A DNA stretch of 8,044 nt, from contig CAMZED010000064.1 in assembly GCA_947305675.1 (NCBI GenBank), forward strand, positions 1-8,044, read 5' to 3'. The position numbers and the translations under genes are program-made. Origin of the DNA: an uncultured Clostridia bacterium (GTDB lineage Bacteria > Bacillota > Clostridia > Oscillospirales > CAG-382). Within the stretch, counting starts at the first letter, position 1, and every line of letters starts with the position of its first letter. Positions 1 to 5,689 of the stretch are shown here, one piece after another. Below the pieces are notes generated by a model that worked only from the letters and a program-made list of their open reading frames with translations, ran no database searches and was not told where the DNA came from.

Positions 1-465
1 AAAACCACCGGAGCAAACACCTATTCGTTTGTTAAGGACGGCGTTTATTACTACGCGATGCAGTCCGAAAACGGCGGGGTTTATTCCACCGGTGAAGAAA
101 GCTATAACTACGGACGTTATTTTTACAAGACTTTTGTCGACATCCTCGACGACATTCCCGACGATGTTTCCGGCGATACCACTGTCACTTTCAAATGCAG
201 CTCTAAAGGTCAGGGCGTGGAAAAAGACGGCAAATTCACCGGCACCTCGAATTTCGAACTCGAGATGACCAGCGAAAACGAAGGAAAAATAGTTATCAGC
301 GCGACGGCGAAAGACGGTCTTGTCGAGAAAATAACCATGAATCAGATCGGAGGCGAATCCGAGGGCGAAATGACTTTCACGTTTGAATACGGCAACGCCT
401 CGGTCACCGTTCCCGATATTTCTTCCTGGACGAACATGGATTCGAACGAAGAAGAAGCCGAATAA
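1..465 (+). CDS. Hypothetical beta-rich, probably secreted protein (C-terminal part)
   Basis: The reading frame is open from the first base and ends at TAA (463-465), giving 154 visible residues; the true start lies left of the window. The first ATG at 58 is not a convincing start because the frame continues upstream with similar composition and no ribosome binding site precedes it. The visible part is polar and acidic, with alternating beta-strand patterns (for example VTFKCSSKGQG, FTFEYGNASVTVPD) and no membrane segment, ending in an acidic tail (SNEEEAE). This resembles the carboxyl half of small clostridial lipoproteins with a LolA/LppX-like beta fold, but no diagnostic motif is visible and any signal peptide or lipobox would be outside the window. 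I do not recognise the family. It converges on ribU and shares a bidirectional terminator with it. Confidence 0.75.
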   Translation, partial: KTTGANTYSFVKDGVYYYAMQSENGGVYSTGEESYNYGRYFYKTFVDILDDIPDDVSGDTTVTFKCSSKGQGVEKDGKFTGTSNFELEMTSENEGKIVISATAKDGLVEKITMNQIGGESEGEMTFTFEYGNASVTVPDISSWTNMDSNEEEAE

Positions 466-487
466 TCAGTCTTTTAATCAGTCTTTT
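464..487 (+). repeat. Perfect 12-bp tandem duplication at a stop codon
   Basis: The 12-mer aatcagtctttt occurs twice head to tail (464-475 and 476-487). The first copy begins inside the TAA stop codon of the upstream gene, and the second ends just before the A-tract of the terminator. It is probably a replication-slippage product. A similar 12-bp duplication lies at 3192-3215. Confidence 0.8.
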
Positions 488-525
488 AAAAAACGCAGCC
501 CTGCAAAAAGCAGGGCTGTGTTTTT
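488..525. terminator. Bidirectional intrinsic terminator between converging genes
   Basis: A perfect 9-bp stem (cagccctgc at 496-504 and gcagggctg at 510-518) closes an AAAAA loop. On the plus strand it is followed, after TG, by five Ts (521-525). On the minus strand it is followed, after CG, by six Ts (complement of 488-493). It can therefore end both the plus-strand gene stopping at 465 and the minus-strand ribU gene stopping at 545. Confidence 0.9.
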
Positions 526-544
526 GCCGTATCGCCGCGCCGGA

Positions 545-1204
545 TCAAATAACTCCGGCGAGTGCAAGCAGCAAAAGCAGGAATGTTGCGATAAGCGCGG
601 CGGATACCACCGCTGTAACCACGCTGAACCTGTGTTTTTTGCCTTCGGGGTCGGGCGATACGAACCCGATCTTTCTCAGCGCGGTCACAACAGGTTTATA
701 TATCAGCATTGTAAGCGCGGCGTTGATACTGCCCTTTAAAAGGTTAAACGGCAGGAAAACCGTGGCGAGCATTCCCGCGACCGTTTCGCGCGGGACGCCC
801 ATATATAAAGGAGTGATAACGTAATTCCAAGCGACCATTACCGCTGCCATCGCAGCCACGCCGACCGCCAGCCCTATAACGGCGCCTTTTTTTGTGCGGT
901 ATTTTTTATAAATGAACGCGGCGGGCAGCGCGAAAGCACAGGTCGAGACTACGTTCATCACCAGCCCGTAAAAGCCCGTGCCGCTGACCGTGACCATTTC
1001 GGCAAGCGAAACGATGACCGAAACGAGCAGGCTTGTCGCCGGTCCGAGCACGAACCCGGATATCACGACGACGGCGTCTTTCGGATCGTAGCTTAAAAAC
1101 CCGGCGACGTTCGGCACGAGTCTGCCGACGAACACGGCGATATAAGAGATCGCCGCCAGCATCGCCACCGTTGCGATATAACGTGTTGAGATCTTCTTTT
1201 GCAT
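545..1204 (-). CDS. ribU: Riboflavin ECF transporter substrate-binding S component RibU
   Basis: This 219-residue membrane protein is the substrate-capturing S component of an energy-coupling factor importer; the shared EcfA/A'/T module is not in this window. The first six hydrophobic helices follow the RibU plan. Helix 1 (about 9-29) carries the AxxxA motif (A14, A18) used for EcfT contact. The GFLSYDPKD segment (35-43), the GFVLGP segment (50-55), the GFYGLVMN segment (78-85) and FNLLKGSIN (153-161) match the RibU family. An additional C-terminal hydrophobic helix (about 194-217) follows a charged loop. The start at 1204 is preceded by an AAGGGTGAT ribosome binding site (1211-1219). A longer open frame to 1345 runs through the leader terminator and part of the riboswitch aptamer and is rejected. 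The FMN riboswitch upstream strongly supports riboflavin, rather than another vitamin, as substrate. The gene is monocistronic in the window. Confidence 0.93.
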   Translation of the reverse strand: MQKKISTRYIATVAMLAAISYIAVFVGRLVPNVAGFLSYDPKDAVVVISGFVLGPATSLLVSVIVSLAEMVTVSGTGFYGLVMNVVSTCAFALPAAFIYKKYRTKKGAVIGLAVGVAAMAAVMVAWNYVITPLYMGVPRETVAGMLATVFLPFNLLKGSINAALTMLIYKPVVTALRKIGFVSPDPEGKKHRFSVVTAVVSAALIATFLLLLLALAGVI

Positions 1205-1253
1205 TGATAAATCACCCTTCTGTGTTTTTTGCGAGGCGGCAATACAAAGCAAA

Positions 1254-1276
1254 AGTCCCCGGAAAAACCGGGGACT
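1254..1276 (-). terminator. Leader terminator of the FMN riboswitch
   Basis: On the minus strand a 9-bp stem, agtccccgg (1276-1268) and ccggggact (1262-1254), closes a TTTTT loop and is followed by TTTGCTTTG. It lies between the aptamer and the ribU ribosome binding site, where the expression platform of a transcription-attenuating FMN riboswitch is expected. The T-tract is short and interrupted. I could not assign the antiterminator pairing with confidence. Confidence 0.85.
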
Positions 1277-1303
1277 CAAAAAACGGAAACATGGTATTGC
1301 ACA

Positions 1304-1410
1304 AGTTTCTCCCATCTCGACTTTAACGATCGGTACCGGAATCACACCGGTTCGTGCTCAACGCTCGCGGACTGTACCGCCGGTGGGGAATCGCACCCCG
1401 CCCCGAAACT
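1304..1410 (-). ncRNA. FMN riboswitch (RFN element) aptamer
   Basis: Read on the minus strand, the region carries the conserved RFN blocks in order. The P1 strand AGTTTC (1410-1405) pairs with GAAACT (1309-1304). Next come GGGGTGCGATTCCCC, then ACCGGCGGTA, then AGTCCGCGAGC, then the second hairpin ACCGGTGTGATTCCGGT, and finally AAAGTCGAGATGGGAGA at the 3' side. In this class FMN binding folds the aptamer and favours the downstream terminator, lowering expression of riboflavin synthesis or transport genes. Here the regulated gene is ribU. Confidence 0.95.
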
Positions 1411-1416
1411 GTTATT

Positions 1417-1445
1417 ATATTAGCACCGATCCCGGGCTTTGTCAA
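1417..1445 (-). promoter_or_regulatory. Sigma-A promoter of the ribU transcript
   Basis: On the minus strand a perfect -35 box TTGACA (1445-1440) is separated by 17 bases from TAATAT (1422-1417). An overlapping TATAAT (1419-1414) would have a 20-base spacer. Either choice puts the transcription start near 1405-1410, at the first bases of the riboswitch P1 stem. Confidence 0.85.
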
Positions 1446-1531
1446 TAATTCGCGTTGGGCGTATTAGACAAATCGCGGTGTCGAAATATGTGCAGTTTTC
1501 GTGATTTTTTTGTTAAAGCCAAAAAATACTA

Positions 1532-1560
1532 TTGCAATTTTGCGCCGTATGTTATATAAT
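1532..1560 (+). promoter_or_regulatory. Sigma-A promoter of the CBM9/DOMON-like surface protein gene
   Basis: TTGCAA (1532-1537) and a perfect TATAAT (1555-1560) are separated by exactly 17 bases. The upstream stretch 1504-1531 is rich in A and T runs and could act as an UP element. The start of transcription would be near 1567, giving a leader of about 44 bases that contains a small gggcaaagccc hairpin (1574-1584). This promoter is divergent from that of ribU. Confidence 0.88.
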
Positions 1561-1610
1561 GTTAACACTAATAGGGCAAAGCCCACACAATTTTAAAAGG
1601 AGATTCCAAA

Positions 1611-3161
1611 ATGAAGAAATTCATCACACTTCTTCTCGCAGCAGCAATGCTCGTATCTATCTTTATGATACCCGCATCTGCCGCTTCGGTCAACCAGGGT
1701 ATCGACGTCGGATACGTCAACCCCAAAAAGGCTCCGAAGCAGGACGGCATTATAGCCAAAAACGAATACGGCACCAGAAACGCGCTTTATTCCTACAAAC
1801 CCGGTTCCGGCGATGATCAGGTCATCCTCGAACACGACGAATACGGCGATTGGGGATTCGATTTTTACGCATGCTGGGACGAAAACAACCTTTATATGGC
1901 TTGGGTTGTCAACTCCGCGGTACACGCCGGTCTTCCCGTTGCTGTCAGAGATGACACCGGCAGCGAAGGCGGCCTCGGCCAGATGTGGAAGTATTCCTGC
2001 GTTCAGTTCATCCTTACCGGCGGCGCTCCCAAAGCGGGCGTTACCAACTATCAGACCGCACAGTGGAGCGGCGACTATCTTGAATCCGGCGTTACCATCC
2101 TCGACGACGGCACTCCCGACAAGATCAACTGGTCGGTATTCGGCGGCGGCGACGGACTCAGCCCCGACGACTGGGATGCGGCTGCAGTAAGATACGACGA
2201 CAAGAACCAGACCGTTTACGAAGTTCGTGTTCCGTGGGAAAAGAGCGGCGTTTACAGCGTAGGCAACAACCAGCAGTTCGGTCTTACCTATGCGGTTGCG
2301 GCTCAGGAACACTACGACAACGTTAAAAAAGGTATGCTTGAATGGCAGGACGCCATCCTCGGCGGCAAACAGGCTGACAACGCCGGCGTTATCACCCTCG
2401 TAGGCAAAGGCGACAACGCAGTTCAGGACATCAGAAAAGAGCTCAAACCCGGCGAAGTTCCCGCGAACGCCGACGCTCAGCTTATACTTGACTCCATCGA
2501 TAAATTTATCGACGCCGAAGCATCCACCCTTATAACCGACGCGGCAAAACAGGAAGAATACAATACCAAATACACCACTGCCCTCCTGCTTGCTCCGATC
2601 GAAGGCGAAAAAGACACCTTCTACGTTGTTGAAAACAAATCCGGCAACGGCGAACTCGTTTTCGAAACCTCCGACGTCTCCGGTATGATCGTCGCTTCCT
2701 TCCACAGCGACGGAACCGGCACCGGCGCCGCTCGCAAGACCGCGGCAGCCGAACTCATCGTCGGCACCAGAGTACACCTCTTCGGCGTTGATCTCGCCAA
2801 GAAAGAACGTACTTATTCCAACGCTATGATCTATACCGTCGCCGGCGAGGAAAACTATCTCGGCAACACCGGTGATCCCGTTGAATCCGTAGACCCGGTT
2901 GAATCTTCCGCACCTGTCGAATCCGTAGACCCGGTTGAATCTTCCGATCCTGTCGAATCCGTAGACCCGGTTGAATCTTCCGAACCTGCAGCCGAATCTG
3001 ATCCTGCATCCGAATCCGCTGCTGAATCCGCGGCTCCTTCGGAACCCTCTGATAACACCGACAACAGCTTACCCGTCGGCGCCATCATCGGCATCATCGC
3101 GGGCGTGATCGTTATCATCTGCGCGGTGGTATTTATAGTCCTCAAAAAGAAGAATAAATAA
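1611..3161 (+). CDS. Secreted, membrane-anchored CBM9/DOMON-like domain protein with PVES-repeat stalk
   Basis: This 516-residue protein has five visible regions. A Sec signal peptide (1-25: KK, hydrophobic core, likely cleavage after PASA) comes first. A CBM9/DOMON-like beta domain spans about 35-266, with the typical start DGIIAKNEYG, the WDENNLYMAWVV strand pair (89-100), VYEVRVPWE (202-210) and a closing GGKQADNAGVITLVG stretch. A short helical segment (about 285-325) and a second beta-rich region (about 325-412) follow, which I do not recognise. A Pro/Val/Glu/Ser-rich stalk (422-480) begins with three 12-residue repeats. A C-terminal membrane helix (about 488-510) ends in KKKNK. Such domains usually bind sugars, heme or polymer surfaces; no catalytic residues are evident, so a ligand-binding or adhesive role on the cell surface is inferred, not shown. 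The start is fixed by AAGGAGA (1597-1603) seven bases upstream. The gene is monocistronic, with its own promoter and terminator. Confidence 0.85.
   Translation: MKKFITLLLAAAMLVSIFMIPASAASVNQGIDVGYVNPKKAPKQDGIIAKNEYGTRNALYSYKPGSGDDQVILEHDEYGDWGFDFYACWDENNLYMAWVVNSAVHAGLPVAVRDDTGSEGGLGQMWKYSCVQFILTGGAPKAGVTNYQTAQWSGDYLESGVTILDDGTPDKINWSVFGGGDGLSPDDWDAAAVRYDDKNQTVYEVRVPWEKSGVYSVGNNQQFGLTYAVAAQEHYDNVKKGMLEWQDAILGGKQADNAGVITLVGKGDNAVQDIRKELKPGEVPANADAQLILDSIDKFIDAEASTLITDAAKQEEYNTKYTTALLLAPIEGEKDTFYVVENKSGNGELVFETSDVSGMIVASFHSDGTGTGAARKTAAAELIVGTRVHLFGVDLAKKERTYSNAMIYTVAGEENYLGNTGDPVESVDPVESSAPVESVDPVESSDPVESVDPVESSEPAAESDPASESAAESAAPSEPSDNTDNSLPVGAIIGIIAGVIVIICAVVFIVLKKKNK
2874..2981 (+). repeat. 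Three in-frame 36-bp tandem repeats encoding the PVES stalk
   Basis: Three 36-bp units (2874-2909, 2910-2945, 2946-2981) encode DPVESVDPVESS, APVESVDPVESS and DPVESVDPVESS. Each unit is itself two 18-bp halves encoding (D/A)PVES(V/S). Units 2 and 3 differ only in the first codon and one third-position base, indicating recent duplication. The run decays into an irregular ES/PA-rich tail coded by about 2982-3050. Confidence 0.93.
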
Positions 3162-3191
3162 ATCAGAACCGCACATAAGCGCTGATTTACG

Positions 3192-3215
3192 CACAAGTAA
3201 TTACACAAGTAATTA
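3192..3215 (+). repeat. 12-bp tandem duplication in a 3' untranslated region
   Basis: The 12-mer cacaagtaatta is repeated perfectly at 3192-3203 and 3204-3215, between the stop codon at 3161 and the terminator stem. It does not form part of the stem. Confidence 0.8.
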
Positions 3216-3228
3216 ATTAAAAATAACG

Positions 3229-3271
3229 AACGGGTTATACCATTCTTACTTTTGGTATAACCCGTTTTTTG
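3229..3271 (+). terminator. Intrinsic terminator of the surface protein gene
   Basis: A perfect 14-bp stem (aacgggttatacca at 3229-3242 and tggtataacccgtt at 3253-3266) with a 10-base loop runs straight into a T-tract (six Ts at 3265-3270, the first two within the stem). It lies 67 bases after the stop codon of the plus-strand gene. Confidence 0.93.
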
Positions 3272-3350
3272 TATGATTTCGAATTAATGCAATAATTCGT
3301 TAGCGCAATAGCAATTTAATATGCAGCGTTTTCTAACGGTTCAACACAGT

Positions 3351-3390
3351 AAAAAAGGGTCATCCCGTCAATCGGGGTGACCCTTTTTTC
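3351..3390. terminator. Bidirectional intrinsic terminator closing the nucleoside operon
   Basis: An 11-bp stem (gggtcatcccg at 3357-3367 and cggggtgaccc at 3373-3383, with one T-G wobble) has six As on its left and six Ts on its right, so it reads as a terminator on both strands. On the minus strand it ends the operon whose last gene stops at 3412; on the plus strand it backs up the terminator at 3229-3271. The 79 bases between the two terminators (3272-3350) are AT-rich, with a 7-bp hairpin (cgaatta/taattcg, 3280-3299) and no ORF I can support. Confidence 0.92.
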
Positions 3391-3411
3391 GGTTAAGATC
3401 GAAGGGCGCCG

Positions 3412-4713
3412 TCAGCGGATCACACCATAGATCAAAGGCGCTTTCCCGGCGGGTTTGCTCCCGAAAGTGACTGCGGCGCGGCAGATATTCGCGGCGGCTT
3501 CGACAGATCCGGGGTCGTTGGTATAAAGGCTGCAGATCGCTTCGCCGGCGGTTACGCGGTCGCCGGTTTTTTTGTGAATGATTATTCCGGCGGCGTGGTC
3601 GACCGGGGCGTCTTTTTCCTTGCGTCCCGCGCCGAGCACCACTCCTGCGATGCCGAACCGTTCGGCGTTCAACGAATCGATAAATCCATCGCGGTCGCTT
3701 ACGACTTTTTCGACGTATTTCGCCGGGGTGAACAGTGAGGTGTCGTCGACAAACCTTACGTCACCGCCCTGAGCGGCGATCCATTCGCGCATCTTTTCAA
3801 TCGCTTTGCCGCTTGCGACCGATTCGTTCACAAGCCTTCCCGCCTCCTCGACGGGAACGTTTTTCACCAGCGAAACAAGCTGTTCCGCCAATGCAAAAGC
3901 GACTTCGCGCAGGTCACCGGCGCCTCCGCCGCGCAATACTTCGATCGCTTCACACACTTCCAAAGCGTTCCCAACGGCGTGTCCGAGCGGGACGTCCATA
4001 TTCGTAAGCACCGCGGCGATATTCCGCCCGGAGCTTTTGCCGATCGTAACCATATTTTTTGCGAGCAGTTCGGCTTCGGCGGGGGTTTTCATAAACGCGC
4101 CGCTGCCGACTTTTACGTCGAGGACGATGTTTTTCGATCCGGCGGCGAGCTTTTTGCTCATTATGCTGGAGGTTATCAGCGGGATCGAATCGATCGTCGC
4201 GGTGACGTCGCGCAGGGCGTAAAGTTTTTTATCGGCGGGCGTAAGGTTCCCGTTCTGACCGATAACGGCGATCCCGGTCTTTTCGACCTGGTCCAAAAAT
4301 TCACGCGGGGAGAGCGAGGTTCTGTATCCCGGGATCGATTCGAGTTTGTCGACAGTTCCTCCGGTATGACCCAATCCCCTGCCGGACATTTTCGCAACTT
4401 TACCGCCGAGCGAAGCGACTATCGGCGCCACGATAAGCGTGGTTTTGTCGCCTACGCCGCCTGTGGAATGTTTGTCGGCGGATAGCGTGCCGAACCTTGA
4501 AAGATCCAAAGTGTCGCCCGATTCCGCCATACATTGCGTAAGTTTTACTGTCTCGCGGTCGGTCATGCCGCTGAAAAAGATCGCCATACAAAGCGCCGCC
4601 GCCTGGTAATCCGGGATGACGCCTTTTGTATATCCTTCGATGAAAAAAGCGATCTCTTCATCGGTCAATTCATATCCGTCGCGTTTTTTTCGAATGATAT
4701 CGTAAACAAGCAT
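3412..4713 (-). CDS. pdp: Pyrimidine-nucleoside phosphorylase
   Basis: This 433-residue cytoplasmic enzyme carries out phosphate-dependent cleavage of uridine, thymidine and deoxyuridine to the free base and (deoxy)ribose-1-phosphate. The length equals that of Bacillus Pdp, and the sequence matches throughout. It has an N-terminal helical domain (GYTKGVIPDYQAAALCMAI, 27-45), the thymidine/pyrimidine phosphorylase signature around SGRGLGHTGGTVDKLE (110-125), the phosphate-binding KHSTGGVGDKTT (81-92), and the base-binding residues R168, S183 and K187. A C-terminal lipoyl/biotinyl-like domain lies near 340-433 (GDRVTAGEAICSLYTND). The start at 4713 follows the upstream permease stop by one base, with AAAGGA (4727-4722) as ribosome binding site. 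An open frame extending to 4851 overlaps the permease out of frame and is rejected. Being last in a nucleoside importer operon fits intracellular salvage of the imported substrate. Confidence 0.97.
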   Translation of the reverse strand: MLVYDIIRKKRDGYELTDEEIAFFIEGYTKGVIPDYQAAALCMAIFFSGMTDRETVKLTQCMAESGDTLDLSRFGTLSADKHSTGGVGDKTTLIVAPIVASLGGKVAKMSGRGLGHTGGTVDKLESIPGYRTSLSPREFLDQVEKTGIAVIGQNGNLTPADKKLYALRDVTATIDSIPLITSSIMSKKLAAGSKNIVLDVKVGSGAFMKTPAEAELLAKNMVTIGKSSGRNIAAVLTNMDVPLGHAVGNALEVCEAIEVLRGGGAGDLREVAFALAEQLVSLVKNVPVEEAGRLVNESVASGKAIEKMREWIAAQGGDVRFVDDTSLFTPAKYVEKVVSDRDGFIDSLNAERFGIAGVVLGAGRKEKDAPVDHAAGIIIHKKTGDRVTAGEAICSLYTNDPGSVEAAANICRAAVTFGSKPAGKAPLIYGVIR

Positions 4714-4714
4714 A

Positions 4715-5689
4715 TCAGCGCATTCCTTTGTCGTAGGGGATGCCCTCCGCCTTCGGAGCCCTTGAATGCTTCGAGGTGAACGCCAGCACAATAAGGACCA
4801 CCACGTAAGGCACCATATTATAGAAGTAGCTCGGGAGCCCGAGTCCGACAAGGAACGGGATCCTTAAATAGCTTACACTGAGGCACTTGAGCAAGCCGAA
4901 CATAAGCGCACCCAACGCGATCCCCAAAGGTTTCCAGTTGCCGAAGATCATTATCGCCAATGCGAGGAATCCCATCCCGCCGACGTTATCTGTCGCCGTG
5001 CCGCCCGATACCGTGGCGATATAAGCATATCCGCCGAAACCGGCAAGCGCGCCGGAGATCGTCGTGCCGAGGTAACGCATACGGTTTACGTTAATGCCGA
5101 CGCTCGCCGCCGCCTGGGGGTGTTCCCCGCAGGAGCGCAGGCGCAGCCCGGTTTTGGTCTTGTATATCCATATCGAAAGCAATATAAACAGCGCGATCGC
5201 AATAAACGTGGATATATAGCCGAAGATATTGTAAATGATATTGTCATTCCCTTTGCCGAGGAAGAGCTCGAAATCTTTCGGGCCGCCGGCTCTGCGTACC
5301 GAAGTCATTTCGAGCGAATCTTTTTGGAAGATAGCTTTAATAAAGAACAGGGCGAGCGCCGGGGCGAGCAGGTTGAGTGCAGTGCCTCCGATGGTCTGAT
5401 CGGCTTTGAGTTTGATCGCCGAGAACGAAAGCAACAGCGAAAAGATCGCGCCTGAAAGCGCCGCGGCGACCAGCGCGACAAGGAACGTGACCTGGTCGTG
5501 ATCGACAAAGAAAGCGAGTTTGCGGAGCGAAGCCGCGGTGAGCGCGCCGATGAACGCGCCGAAGATCATAATACCGTCGAGAGCAATGTTGATTATGCCG
5601 CTGCGCTCGGCAAACATACCGGCGAGCGCCACAATCAGCAGCGGGATGGTGAATATGAGCGTATTTTGAAGGATCAACGTCAATGTCAC
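4715..5689 (-). CDS. nupQ: Nucleoside ABC importer permease, NupQ-like
   Basis: This 324-residue integral membrane protein of the BPD_transp_2 (branched-chain amino acid/ribose-type) permease family is the second permease of a BMP-type nucleoside importer. Family features are the N-terminal ALAGMFAERSGIINIALDGIM stretch (21-41), ADQTIGGTALNLLAPALALF (96-115), the cytoplasmic coupling loop TGLRLRSCGEHP (180-191) followed by AASVGINVNRMRYLG (194-208), and the conserved GGMGFLALAIMIFGNW (237-252). About eight to nine hydrophobic helices can be seen. It begins with GTG at 5689, overlapping the nupP stop as GTGA, and a strong AGGAGG lies nine bases upstream. Its stop is separated by one base from the pdp ATG. 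Assignment to nucleosides rests on family and on pdp; the riboflavin importer RfuABCD of spirochetes belongs to the same superfamily. Confidence 0.92.
   Translation of the reverse strand: MTLTLILQNTLIFTIPLLIVALAGMFAERSGIINIALDGIMIFGAFIGALTAASLRKLAFFVDHDQVTFLVALVAAALSGAIFSLLLSFSAIKLKADQTIGGTALNLLAPALALFFIKAIFQKDSLEMTSVRRAGGPKDFELFLGKGNDNIIYNIFGYISTFIAIALFILLSIWIYKTKTGLRLRSCGEHPQAAASVGINVNRMRYLGTTISGALAGFGGYAYIATVSGGTATDNVGGMGFLALAIMIFGNWKPLGIALGALMFGLLKCLSVSYLRIPFLVGLGLPSYFYNMVPYVVVLIVLAFTSKHSRAPKAEGIPYDKGMR

Noticed and set aside
1205..1345. Upstream extension of the ribU reading frame by 47 residues
   Set aside because: It would translate the riboswitch terminator and part of the aptamer. 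The ATG at 1204 has a good ribosome binding site and starts just before the expected first helix.
1593..2777. A 394-residue open frame on the minus strand opposite the surface protein gene
   Set aside because: It is an antisense shadow produced by the strong codon bias of the plus-strand gene, with no ribosome binding site, promoter or recognisable domain; the plus-strand protein has a signal peptide, a recognisable domain, a promoter and a terminator.
2855..3208. A minus-strand frame with Ser/Thr/Gly/Asp repeats (EDSTGSTDSTG)
   Set aside because: This is the reverse reading of the PVES repeat; it crosses the stop of the real gene and has no translation signals.
3272..3350. AT-rich spacer with a 7-bp hairpin (3280-3299) and distant cgttag/ctaacg arms (3298-3303, 3333-3338), considered as a small RNA
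   Set aside because: No promoter boxes with sensible spacing are visible and the arms are short; it lies between two terminators and is more simply spacer DNA.
4714..4851. Upstream extension of the pdp reading frame by 46 residues
   Set aside because: The extension lies entirely inside the permease gene in another frame and resembles no phosphorylase N-terminus; the ATG at 4713 gives the exact family length.
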